Shown here: one piece after another, positions 42,755 through 52,500 of the stretch | Numbering within the stretch: the first letter of the stretch is position 1 | Layout of the letters: the number at the start of each line of letters is the position of its first letter | Assembly: GCF_037969875.1 (NCBI RefSeq) | Contig: NZ_CP150218.1 | Span: 3,100,001-3,164,000, forward strand | Length of the DNA stretch: 64,000 bases | Direction: 5' to 3' | Origin: Paenibacillus sp. FSL R7-0337 | Lineage (GTDB): Bacteria; Bacillota; Bacilli; Paenibacillales; Paenibacillaceae | Translations under genes and position numbers: made by a program | Notes under the pieces: generated by a model | Told to the model about the DNA's origin: nothing | What the model saw: the letters and a program-made list of their open reading frames with translations, nothing else | Databases searched by the model: none

Positions 42755-42837
42755 AGTATGATTTCCTCCTCGTATCTAAGTATTAGACTCTGAGCTCTAT
42801 TGTAGCACCGGAATCCTTGCTTCTCCAAATGCCAGAC

Positions 42838-43779
42838 TTACATAATTACTGCGCTGTGCTCCAGGCTCTCGATATATTTCTCGGCATCCATAGCCGCCAT
42901 ACAGCCGCTGCCTGCAGCCGTGATGGCCTGTCTGTAACGGGTATCCTGCACATCGCCGCAGGCGAATACGCCGGGAATGTTCGTCTCGGAGGTTCCGGGA
43001 TTCGATACAATATAACCGTTTGCATCCGTAGTGATTTGTCCGCCCAGGAATGCCGTATTCGGATGATGGCCGACCGCCACGAATACCCCGCTGGCTTCAA
43101 TGAACTCTTCTTCCCCGGTCTCGTTGTTGATCACCTTCAGGCCGGTTACACCCTTATCTCCGGCAATCACTTCAACAGGGGTGCGGTTCAGTCCCCAGGT
43201 CACTTTGGCGTTATCGCGGACACGCTCCTGCATAATCTTCGAGGCCCGCAGCTCTTCACGGCGGTGCACCAGGGTTACCTTGGAAGCAAAACGTGTCAGG
43301 AAGCCCGCTTCTTCAAGCGCGGAATCGCCGCCGCCGACCACCACGATCTCTTTGCCGCGGAAGAAAAATCCGTCACAGGTAGCACAAGTGCTGACCCCGC
43401 GTCCGATGTTATCCTGCTCCCCGGGAATCCCGAGATACTTGGCAGTAGCACCCGTGGAGATAATCAGCGTATCCGTAATCAGCGTGCCCATGCCTTCCAC
43501 GTTCAGCTTGAACGGACGGTCACCCAGTTCCACGCTGTTCACCCAGCCGGTCACGAACTGCGCACCGAAACGCTCTGCCTGCTTGCGCATATTATCCATC
43601 AGATCAGGACCCAGAATGCCTTCCGGGAATCCCGGGAAGTTCTCGATCTCCGTTGTAGTTGTAAGCTGTCCGCCTGGCTGCGGACCTTCGATAACGAGCG
43701 GGTTCAGGTTCGCCCGGGCCAAATATATAGCAGCTGTCAATCCAGCCGGTCCAGTACCGACAATAATTGATTTGTACAT
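42838..43779 (-). CDS. trxB: Thioredoxin-disulfide reductase
   Basis: 313 residues. FAD-binding GTGPAGLTAAIYLAR at the start, then GGQLTTTTEIENFPGFPEGI. The redox site is CATCDGFFF (Cys 132 and 135), the NADPH-binding site VVGGGDSALEEAGFLTRFA with HRREELRASK, and the second FAD motif is FACGDVQDTRYRQAITAAGSG. It reduces thioredoxin-type proteins with NADPH. The glutaredoxin gene follows. The motif CATC and the length are canonical for low-molecular-weight TrxB. Confidence 0.93.
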   Translation of the reverse strand: MYKSIIVGTGPAGLTAAIYLARANLNPLVIEGPQPGGQLTTTTEIENFPGFPEGILGPDLMDNMRKQAERFGAQFVTGWVNSVELGDRPFKLNVEGMGTLITDTLIISTGATAKYLGIPGEQDNIGRGVSTCATCDGFFFRGKEIVVVGGGDSALEEAGFLTRFASKVTLVHRREELRASKIMQERVRDNAKVTWGLNRTPVEVIAGDKGVTGLKVINNETGEEEFIEASGVFVAVGHHPNTAFLGGQITTDANGYIVSNPGTSETNIPGVFACGDVQDTRYRQAITAAGSGCMAAMDAEKYIESLEHSAVIM

Positions 43780-43984
43780 GATGATATCCCCCTTGAGATG
43801 GACGGAAAAGACGCCATTCCTTATTTAAAATAATTATAATCTAGTATTTATTATGATCACCTCAAGGGGAGTTGTCAATATGTCAGAACCGTTGTAAACG
43901 CTCCTTTTTGTGAACAATTCAATTTTAAGCAATTTAAAATAAGCGGGGGCACATATTCTGCTGCTCCCTCCATTGCACCGGCTT

Positions 43985-45952
43985 CTAACGCAGCAGACGC
44001 AATCCGTTAAGGATAACGAGAATCGTACTTCCCTCATGCCCGACCACCCCGAACGGCAGCGCAATCCCCTGCACAAAGTTACTGATCATCAAGGCGGCAA
44101 TGACCGTTACGGCAAAGATCATATTCTGCTTCACAATCCGCTGCGTCCGGCGCGCCAGGGCAATCGTCCCGGCAATCTCTTCAATGTTGTCATTCATCAG
44201 CACCACATCGGCAATCTCCAGTGCAGCCCCGCTGCCCTTCATGCCCATGCCCATGCCAACCGTTGCGGTTGCGAGCGCAGGCGCATCATTCACCCCATCG
44301 CCTACCATGATCACATGACCGTATTGCTCCCGAAGCGTCTTGATATGCGATACCTTATCTTCCGGCAAAAGCCCGGCGAACACAAGGTCAACGCCGCTCT
44401 GCCCCGCAATGACCCGGGCTGTAGCCTCGCGGTCACCGGTCAGCATCGCTACCTTGATCCCCAGATCATGCAGCTTGCGCACGGCAGCCGCCGCCTGGGG
44501 GCGAACGGTGTCCTGCAAGGCAATCATTCCGGCGATGGTCTCTCCGGCAAGGATCAGCGATACCGTTTTGCCTTCCTGTTCCAGACTGCTGCGCAGAGCC
44601 TTCCAATGGTCCGTAGCCGCCCCGGCAGCCGACCCTTCCGCTTCATCCAGCAGATTGGACTTGCCGATCCGCCACAGCTGGCCGTCTATGACGCCTTCAA
44701 TTCCCCAGCCGGTAACCGACTGGCTCTCTTCAATATCCCGCAGTCCGATCTGCTCCGCTTCCGCCAGCGCGACAATGGCCTCTGCCAGCGGATGCCCCGA
44801 CAGCTTCTCGATGGAGGCACTCACGGCCAGCAGCTCTTCCCGCACATACCCTTCTCCGGCGATGAAGTCCGTGACCTGCGGAATGCCTTCCGTCAGAGTA
44901 CCCGTTTTGTCAAAAGCAACAACTGAGGTCCGCGCCATATTCTCCAGATGAACCCCGCCTTTGAACAGGATGCCTTTGCGGGCGCTCTTGGAGATAGCCG
45001 ACAGCATGGCGGGCATGATTGAGGATACCAGTGCACACGGGGACGCCACGACCAGGAAGACCATGGCCTTGTAGAACGTATCGCTCCAGCTCCAGTCCAG
45101 CACAAACGGCGGCAAGGTGATCAGCAGTACTGTGGCAGCCACCACAACTCGGGCATATACGGATTCCAGCCGTTTGATAAAACGCTGCGAATCCGGCACT
45201 TCGTTCTCCGCCTCTTCTACCATGCGGATGATTTTGGCGAACAGCGTATTCTCGGCAGTCTTCGTTACTTCTATATACAGGGGGCCTTCTCCATTAACGG
45301 TGCCGGCGAATACTTCACTGCCGACAGTTTTGTCTACAGGAAGCGATTCTCCCGTGATGGAGGCCTGATTCACAGATGATTCCCCCCGGCACACCTTGCC
45401 GTCAGCAGGAACCAGCTCACCCGGACGGATCAGCAGCAGATCGCCCAGCACGAGCTGATCAATGGTTACCTCACTCATCGCGCCCTGCTCGATGCGGACC
45501 GCAGTGGCAGGCTTGAGGGCCAGCAGAGAGGAGATATCCTTTTTGCTGCGTTCCATCGTATAACTCTCCAGCGCTCCGCTCAGCGCAAAGATGAAGATCA
45601 GCATCGCCCCTTCATTCCAGTACCCGATGGAGGCGGCACCCAGCGCTGCGGCGATCATCAGCAGGTTGACATCCAGGTCACGCTCCTTGACCAGCGTCTC
45701 CACGCCTTCTTTCGCCTTCATCCAGCCGCCCAGTGTATACGAGATCACGTAGAGAATTACAGATAAGACCTCCGACCAGCCGCTGGTAGCCCAGGCTGCG
45801 AGCATAATCAGCCCGCTCCCCAGAGCGGCCTGCATTTCGGAGTTGCTGAGCATTGCCAGCGGATCAAAGCGGCGCGGTCTCGGAGTACGGGGCTGCTGCG
45901 CCCCTCCTTGACGCGCTATGGATTTGGGCATTGATTTCGAGGTTGCTTGCAT
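43985..45952 (-). CDS. P1B-4-type metal-exporting ATPase (PfeT/ZosA-like)
   Basis: 655 residues. No N-terminal metal-binding (HMA) domain. About six transmembrane helices, the ion-path motif VVASPCALVSS (Ser-Pro-Cys, 304-306), the phosphorylation site AFDKTGTLTEG (D348) and the last helix motif GHEGSTILVILNGLRLL (from 638). The SPC plus HEG(G/S)T pair and the absence of HMA define the P1B-4 group, which exports Fe(II), Co(II) or Zn(II). In B. subtilis PfeT and Listeria FrvA export iron and are controlled by PerR/Fur. Two Fur-family boxes upstream here make iron (or zinc/cobalt) export likely. Confidence 0.88.
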   Translation of the reverse strand: MQATSKSMPKSIARQGGAQQPRTPRPRRFDPLAMLSNSEMQAALGSGLIMLAAWATSGWSEVLSVILYVISYTLGGWMKAKEGVETLVKERDLDVNLLMIAAALGAASIGYWNEGAMLIFIFALSGALESYTMERSKKDISSLLALKPATAVRIEQGAMSEVTIDQLVLGDLLLIRPGELVPADGKVCRGESSVNQASITGESLPVDKTVGSEVFAGTVNGEGPLYIEVTKTAENTLFAKIIRMVEEAENEVPDSQRFIKRLESVYARVVVAATVLLITLPPFVLDWSWSDTFYKAMVFLVVASPCALVSSIMPAMLSAISKSARKGILFKGGVHLENMARTSVVAFDKTGTLTEGIPQVTDFIAGEGYVREELLAVSASIEKLSGHPLAEAIVALAEAEQIGLRDIEESQSVTGWGIEGVIDGQLWRIGKSNLLDEAEGSAAGAATDHWKALRSSLEQEGKTVSLILAGETIAGMIALQDTVRPQAAAAVRKLHDLGIKVAMLTGDREATARVIAGQSGVDLVFAGLLPEDKVSHIKTLREQYGHVIMVGDGVNDAPALATATVGMGMGMKGSGAALEIADVVLMNDNIEEIAGTIALARRTQRIVKQNMIFAVTVIAALMISNFVQGIALPFGVVGHEGSTILVILNGLRLLR

Positions 45953-45994
45953 AATAAATCACCTTCCTGAATGGTTTTGGTTAAGCGCACACTT

Positions 45995-46013
45995 GAGAAT
46001 GAGAGCCATTATT
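45995..46013 (-). promoter_or_regulatory. Fur-family box 1 upstream of the P1B ATPase
   Basis: GAGAATGAGAGCCATTATT matches the Fur 19-bp consensus GATAATGATAATCATTATC at 14 positions. It lies about 45 bp before the start codon. Confidence 0.5.
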
Positions 46014-46151
46014 AACACCCTTAAAATGACACATGCTGCCCCGGCATCGCCGGGACAGCATGTTGAATAGGTATGGGATTGAACGATAATGACTGGAATA
46101 AGGGTAAGAACGAAGTACTGACTAGAATAAAAACATGACTGAGAGATAAAT

Positions 46152-46170
46152 GAGAATGATAATCATTGTT
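46152..46170 (-). promoter_or_regulatory. Fur-family box 2 upstream of the P1B ATPase
   Basis: GAGAATGATAATCATTGTT matches the Fur consensus at 16 of 19, with a perfect AATGAT-A-ATCATT core. On the minus strand it falls between TTGCAA and ATTTAT (17-bp spacing), a plausible promoter. Fur, PerR and Zur boxes are similar, so the regulator is not certain. Confidence 0.65.
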
Positions 46171-46254
46171 GCAATAGAGCAACTATATTTCCTTAGCGCA
46201 ACTTATACCTATACTATACCACGCAAGGCGTAAAAGTAAACCCGGGGGCAAGCC

Positions 46255-46500
46255 TGATTTTTGGGAAAGAGGGTAAACCTGGGGAAAGGGTACAGATTGC
46301 TAGGGAGGCGGATGAAGGGAATGCGGGCTAGGCGGGTTAGGAGATTAAGGCGATTAAGGCGGTTACTGGGGCGCTAGTTGATTAGTGTGTTTAGTACGGT
46401 TAGTGGCGGTGCTTGGGATTCGTGGAGTTAATGAGGTTAATGAGGGCGTTTTAGCGAGGTGGCAGCTAAGGATGTGAATTTGTTTAATGTCATTAACAGT
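46255..46500. other. C-poor, G/T-rich intergenic stretch
   Basis: The + strand here has only about one C in ten bases while G is abundant, with short repeats such as GATTAAGGCGATTAAGGCGG and AGTTAATGAGGTTAATGAGG. No credible gene. The strand asymmetry is unlike the rest of the window. Confidence 0.5.
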
Positions 46501-46523
46501 AACTTATAGTTCAGCTGCGAAAT

Positions 46524-46800
46524 CAGGTGCACTTCTGCACCTCATTTCCACGTATCTTCCGCTTTAGGCGAATTCAGGTGCACTTCTGCACCTCATTTCC
46601 ACATATCTCCCACTTTAGGTGAATTCAGGTGCACTTCTGCACCTCATTTCCACATATCTCCCACTTTAGGTGAATTCAGGTGCACTTCTGCACCTCATTT
46701 CCACATATCTCCCACTTTGAGTGAATTCAGGTGCACTTCTGCACTTCATTTCCACATATCTCCCACTTTGAGTGAATTCAGGTGCACTTCTGCACTTCAT
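46524..46800. repeat. 51-bp tandem repeat, 5.4 copies, each with a hairpin
   Basis: Units start at 46524, 46575, 46626, 46677, 46728 and 46779 (exact 51-bp period; the last is partial). Each begins CAGGTGCACTTCTGCACCTC, containing the hairpin AGGTGCA-CTTC-TGCACCT. In the last two units the arm is TGCACTT, which still pairs through G-U in RNA. Middle units are nearly identical (ATTTCCACATATCTCCCACT); the first and last differ more. Confidence 0.92.
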
Positions 46801-46881
46801 TAATCCAGCGATTTCAAATGGTGGGGCCAGGTGCGCAGTTCCCCATTACTTCAACCGGCGGTTCGTTGAACGCCAAAAAAA

Positions 46882-46920
46882 TGTCCCGCACGGGCGTTGC
46901 TAGGAGCCGCCTACGGGACA
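46882..46920 (-). terminator. Terminator of the GH94-GH2 operon
   Basis: TGTCCCG (46882-46888) and CGGGACA (46914-46920); T runs flank both sides (TTTTTTT on the minus strand, CTTTTTATAT on the plus), so it may work in both directions. Confidence 0.7.
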
Positions 46921-46987
46921 CTTTTTATATACTGCTTGTATACTCTGTATCTAACTTAGTCCCTCTGTCTCTACAGAAAGCCTACCG

Positions 46988-49537
46988 TTACAGTATGACC
47001 TCCACTTTCACGGATTGTTTGTGCGGGTATGGGGGGATGACTGTTCCTTCGAGCCGTTCGCCGTCCACCCGGATTTCTTGGACGCCTGAGCAGACATGGC
47101 TATTGTTCTTCACGGTAATCTCATACTCGCAGCCACGGAACCGCCGGCTGACCGAGAAGCCCTCCCAGGAAGACGGGATGCACGGGTTAATGGACAGTCC
47201 GGCCAGCACCGGCTTGATCCCCATAATGTACTGCGTAGCGGCTACATACATCCATGCGGCCGTCCCGGTCAGCCAAGATACGTTCGCCAGACCGAATCTG
47301 TCGGACTCCGGCCCGAACAGGTTCGAGGCATAGACATACGGCTCCGCTTTGTAGCGCTGGATTCCGGCTTGCTCCATGGCGACGTTCGGGATCAGCTGGC
47401 GGTAATATTTGTACGCCTGGTCCCCTCTGCCCAGCATACACTCCGCAATAATTGCCCAGGTATTGGCATGGCAGAAGACGGCCCCGTTCTCCCCGGTTCC
47501 TTTGTTATAGTTGGTTAACGGATCGGCGGGATCAGGGAAGGTGGTGATGGACGGATGCAGTTTTTTGATGCCCAGCTCTGTATCGAGAATGTCGCGCACA
47601 CTGTCCATCGCCTTCAGCCCCTTGTCAGACTCAGCCATCCCGGACAGGGTCGCCCAGGTCTGCGCATTGAGCCAGATCTGGGCCTCCTCATGCTCAGCGG
47701 TACCCAGATACCGCCCGTCATCCATCACCGCCCGCCGGAACCATTGCCCGTCCCAGCCCAGAGTGTTCACAAGCTGCTTCTGCTCCCCGTAGAGCCGGTC
47801 ATAGTCCGCCGCATGCTCCGGGTAACCGGAGGCCGCCGCCAGATCCTTCATGCGCAGCAGCACGGTCCCGAACTGCATCGCTGTCCAGATGCTCTCTCCC
47901 CTGCCCTCACGGCATACGCGGAAAAGCTGGTCATTCCAGTCCGAGCGCAGCATCAGCGGGAAGCCGTTCGGTCCCAGCCGGGAGACGGTGAAGTCCACCG
48001 CCCGCTTCAAATGATCATACAGCGGCGCTTCACCGCCATCATAGAACGGGATACTCTCCTGAAGGAACGCCGCGTCCCCGGTCTCGGCCAGAATGTCCCA
48101 TACGGCAAACGCCGTCCACAGGTGATCATCCGAATGGATGCTGGTCACCGGGTCCCAGCCCTCATTCGGGAAAAAATAATGATTCACATGCCCGTCCTGA
48201 TACTGCTGCCCCAGGAGCAGCCGGACTTTATCCTTGGCTGCCTCGGGATCGTACGGTACGACCGCCAGAATATCCTGGGCCGTATCCCGGTAGCCTACGC
48301 CCCGGAAGGTGCCGGTGGCATAATACGAAATATTGCGCGAGAACAGAAAATTCCGCTGCGCCTGATACGGATTCCAGGTATTAAGCATACGCTGCGCATC
48401 CTGATCCGGCAGCTCACAATTCCACGCCCCGAGGTAACGCTCCCAGTTCTCCTGAAGTGCCGCATAGGAACGGGTGACGAAATCCGCCTCCCGTGAATGG
48501 CCGATGGCCCGTTCAATCTCTTCCTCGTTCATCGCTGTTCCGAGGAAAAAGTTCACGGTGCGGGTCTCTCCAGGCGCAAGTCTTACCCGGACCTGGAGTG
48601 CGCCGCAGGGGTCGCCTCCCAGAATGGCCGAGCCAGTGCAGCCCCCCTGCTCAATAGCAGCCGGATTGGATTCGCTGCGGTAGCTGCCGATGAATTCTTC
48701 ACGGTCTCCGTCATATCCGGCGAGCGGGGCATCGGACATCATATAGACCAGCGGGGTTTCGTCCGGCTTGGGCTGATTTTCCACCCCGTATTTGTAGATC
48801 AGCGCTTCCTTGTCATGGTACTGCACCGAGACCTGATGCTTGTTGTAGCATTGCCATTGCAGCTCGCGCATGAATTCCATCATCCCAAACTCGGCGTAGG
48901 CATACACGTTCAGCTCCTTGACCTCACTGCTATTGTTCGTCAGCGTCAGATTCCAGATCAGCGAATTCTCATAAGGCCCGACAAAATATACCGTCTTCGC
49001 TGCCAGCTCATCCGCCTGCGCTTCAAAGCGGGTATAGCCCATGCCATGGCTGCTCCGCCACTCCTGCGGCTTCCGGGAGGCCGGCTCATACGTGGGACAC
49101 CAGTAGCTGCCTGTTCCGGTATCCTGCAAATAAATATATGGGCCGGAGCGGTCGGTGGGCAGATGGAAGAAACGGTAGCGGGTAATCCTCCAGATCTGCG
49201 GAGATTTATAGAAGGCCAATCCGCCGCCCGCATGGGACAGCATGGTATGGAAGGTCCCGTTGGATAAATAGTTCAGCCAGGGGGTCGGCATATCATGCCG
49301 CTTGAACTCTACCTCCCTCGCTTCATCGTTGAAGGCGAAATACTGGTCCAGCTCAGCAGTGCGGGCAAGCAAATTGCTCCCAAAAGGCGGTTCTACAGCC
49401 TTGTTACTCTGTGCGTGGCCAGATGGGTCTGCGGGTGGTACGGATGATGTGAACGGTGCGGATGATGCAGATGCTGCGGATGGTACCGGTTCATTGGCGT
49501 TCATATCGGTCTGCTCCTCTCCATTGCTCTTGCTCAC
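46988..49537 (-). CDS. GH94 glycoside phosphorylase-like protein
   Basis: 849 residues. After about 55 Ala/Ser/Pro-rich residues comes the GH94 N-terminal beta-sandwich (WLNYLSNGTFHTMLSHAGGG, YLQDTGTGSYW), then the (alpha/alpha)6 barrel with GVGYRDTAQDILAV (about 415) and the catalytic-acid motif MLRSDWND (Asp about 533). Family members cleave beta-glucosides such as cellobiose or chitobiose with phosphate to a sugar 1-phosphate. The substrate here is not predictable; no signal peptide, so intracellular. Starts at GTG 49537, overlapping the GH2 stop by 4 bp, with GGTGGAG upstream. ATG 11 codons in is an alternative. Confidence 0.88.
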   Translation of the reverse strand: MSKSNGEEQTDMNANEPVPSAASASSAPFTSSVPPADPSGHAQSNKAVEPPFGSNLLARTAELDQYFAFNDEAREVEFKRHDMPTPWLNYLSNGTFHTMLSHAGGGLAFYKSPQIWRITRYRFFHLPTDRSGPYIYLQDTGTGSYWCPTYEPASRKPQEWRSSHGMGYTRFEAQADELAAKTVYFVGPYENSLIWNLTLTNNSSEVKELNVYAYAEFGMMEFMRELQWQCYNKHQVSVQYHDKEALIYKYGVENQPKPDETPLVYMMSDAPLAGYDGDREEFIGSYRSESNPAAIEQGGCTGSAILGGDPCGALQVRVRLAPGETRTVNFFLGTAMNEEEIERAIGHSREADFVTRSYAALQENWERYLGAWNCELPDQDAQRMLNTWNPYQAQRNFLFSRNISYYATGTFRGVGYRDTAQDILAVVPYDPEAAKDKVRLLLGQQYQDGHVNHYFFPNEGWDPVTSIHSDDHLWTAFAVWDILAETGDAAFLQESIPFYDGGEAPLYDHLKRAVDFTVSRLGPNGFPLMLRSDWNDQLFRVCREGRGESIWTAMQFGTVLLRMKDLAAASGYPEHAADYDRLYGEQKQLVNTLGWDGQWFRRAVMDDGRYLGTAEHEEAQIWLNAQTWATLSGMAESDKGLKAMDSVRDILDTELGIKKLHPSITTFPDPADPLTNYNKGTGENGAVFCHANTWAIIAECMLGRGDQAYKYYRQLIPNVAMEQAGIQRYKAEPYVYASNLFGPESDRFGLANVSWLTGTAAWMYVAATQYIMGIKPVLAGLSINPCIPSSWEGFSVSRRFRGCEYEITVKNNSHVCSGVQEIRVDGERLEGTVIPPYPHKQSVKVEVIL

Positions 49538-52500
49538 TTGGGCTCCACCTCATCCATCGTCAGGCGGAACTCCAGATCATTCATATACGTGCTGTCTGTA
49601 TTCAGGAACACCATGCCGAAGGCGATATCCTCCTGCGCTCCCCGGACGATGGCGATCAAGCGGTTGATCCCGCTGGCCAGCGTAATCTCCTGTTCAGGAT
49701 CTGCCACCAGTCTGCCGCTCATATAGATCTCAAAAGTACAGGCCGAGTTCACCCGGAGTCTGCCGGTTCTTGTGCCGTCCCTGTTCATGCTGTCTGAGGC
49801 TGCATCCGCCGTCTCCGGCAGGTGCACAAAGCAGCTCAGGAACAGAGGGCGTCCTTCCGGTGCGGGAATGAGGAAGGTTCCGTCTGTGCGCCGTTCTTTT
49901 TTCTTCATCCAGCCGTATAGGCCTTCCCCCAGATTGTTCAGGGAGAATTCAGGGTCTGTATAGTAGGCCTTCATCGCCTCGTAGTCGATATGCGGCGGAC
50001 AGAACAGCGTCATTGCGGCCTCCACCGCCCACTGCGCATCCTCCTTGTCATGAAGCAGCAGCTCATCGTCAAAAGCGGCTCCCAGATTGGCGAGCAGGCG
50101 GGTGTAGAGCCTTAGGCTCTTGTCACTGTCGGGGTCGGTAAGCAGCTGCGAGCAGAGGATCTCTCCCGCTCCGGCCGCCTGGCGGATCACAAAAGCCCCT
50201 GGAGCTGCCGCCTGGCTGCGGTTCAGCTCGACTAGCGCCAGCCTGCTGTATTCCGCCGTATGCTGCCCGGCGAAATAGTCCTTCCAGGCCGTGCCTTCCA
50301 CGCTGGTGCACAGCACCTCGGCGCCCGGCACCTCCAGCCTGCATACGGCCAGCTCCCGGTTGACGACATCCCGGGGTGAGAGATGCACCTTATCGAAGCC
50401 GAACAGGTCGACCGGGCTGATGCCCTGGACGGCGGCGTGCGCGTAGTCCGCCGCCAGATGATACGTGCCGTGCGGCGCGATGCGCACGGGAGCGTCCAGC
50501 AGGCGGGCGAGTGCCTCCTGCCCGCCGGGCTCTGCCGGCAGCACCAGCACGCTGCCGCCGGCCAGGGCTGCCTGGCGCACGGCTTCCGCCGCGCCCGGCA
50601 CGCCCAGCAGTTCGGCCTCCACGACGAGGAGGCCGGGGGGCAGGCCGGACAAGCCTGCGGCGCTGTCCAGGCTCTGGCCCTTCAGGCGGAGCTTGCCGAG
50701 CAAGGCCTCCGCCATTCCGCCGCTGCGGACCCACACCGCAGCGGACCTTGCCGCAGCGGGCGCCAGCGCGGCGGGTCGCCCGGCAGCCGCTGCGGACCCG
50801 GTGACGGCGGCGGCGGGCTTGATGGCGGCGCCAGGGCTGGCCGCGATGCCAGGACCCGCGGAGGCATTCAGCCCCGCAGCCGGGGGAGCGGCCGCGTGGA
50901 CCGCGCGGCCCGCGTACTGCAGCAGGCTGCGCAGCAGCAGCTGCGCCTGGGGAACCCGCTGGAGATGATCCATGATCTCCAGCTGATTTGCCAGGAACAT
51001 GCCGGCTCCGCTGCGGTATTCCAGCAGCGGCGACCACAGATCGCCGCCGTCTCCGAAGTCTCCTGCGCTGCATTCCAGCAGCAGGGTGAAGTCACCGGTT
51101 ACCGGCTTCTCGAACGCCGCCCGGATGATCGGCAGCGGCCCGTCCTCACGCAGCTCCTCATGCCAGTACATCAGATCCTCCGCGCCTAATCCCCGAAGTA
51201 CCGGATGCCCGTAATCCCCGGCATGGGCGCGGATGAATTCCCTGCGGGTGAGCGGCAATCTGCCGGGAGAGAGATGAAGCTGCTCCAGCAGCAGCAGCCG
51301 GCCGCCCCGCTGCACGAATCCTCTCAGCCTCCGGTCCAGCGCCCCGTCCTTATCCTCCATCTTGCTGCCGACAATCAGCAGGGTTCCGGCCGCAAGCTTC
51401 TCTACCGTTTCCGGCTCTGTCCGGAACAGCGCGGGTACCAGCGTGTGAATCGCCTGGAAGTCCCGGTCAGAACCGATGTAAGCTGCGGGCAGAGCGATCT
51501 CCACCGGCTTGGTACGGCAGCTGCCAGACAGCAGGCGGTAGCTTACCTCAAGCTCATGCATCAGCTCGCCGCCATGGAACAGGCGGGCAGACAGGGTCGC
51601 TTCTCCTTCACCTACCGCTGCGTCTATTCCTGCCCCCTCTCCTGCTCCAGCTCCTTCACCATGGACCGCCTCCGGCATCCATTCCAGGCGGATGCTCTGG
51701 CGCTGAGCAGGCTCATGACGGAAGCGGAAGGTCTCACTATATACCCTGTGACTGCCCTGTATGACTTCACATTCGACCGTTACTTCCTGCGCTGACTGCG
51801 TATCGTTATAGACATCGAAGCTGCGGGAGACCGGCGCATCATCGAAGAAGCAGCGGTTGTATTCAGCGGCAATCAGCGTGACTGGCTTGAAGGCCGCGGC
51901 CATAATGGCAAAAGCAGGATTAGGCCTGTAGACCGGATACTCCTCCGGCAGCAGCCCGTTGTTCAGCGAAAGCGAGTAGGCCCGAATCACAGCAGGCTTA
52001 GGACCGGGTGTGGTCAGATCGGCCTGCGGCAGCTTCAGCTCCTGCTCCGGCATCGCCCGCATGAAGTAGTGGACAAAGTTAAAGGTAGAGATGCCTGAGA
52101 CGCCCTGCCGCCGTGCATATTCCACGAACAGCCGCTCCTTGTGGGCTAAACCGGCAGCGCTTGTGTCCGAATCCTTATATACATCCATTCCCGAGTACAT
52201 ACTGCTGTTCTGCGGACAGATGTACCACCAGCCGCCATGCTCGCCGAAGGTGAGCGGAACCTGCCGGTCCCACTGCGCGATCGTGCCGTCAATATTGTAA
52301 TGGCGGCTCTCCACCTCGGTATGCTGCCTGGAGACCAGACGGTTATCCCCCTCCACCATGACCGGGCGGGTATCATCCAGCGCCTTCATCAGCTCGATCA
52401 GGCCGGGAATATGCTGCTTGTAGTGATCCCTTCCGTCCACCCAGCGCATCTCGTTCTGTACACTCCACAGAATGACCGAAGGGTGATTCTTGTCCCGCTT

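Noticed and set aside
46524..46800. Tandem array as a CRISPR
   Set aside because: Units are contiguous copies without distinct spacers, and no cas gene is in the window.
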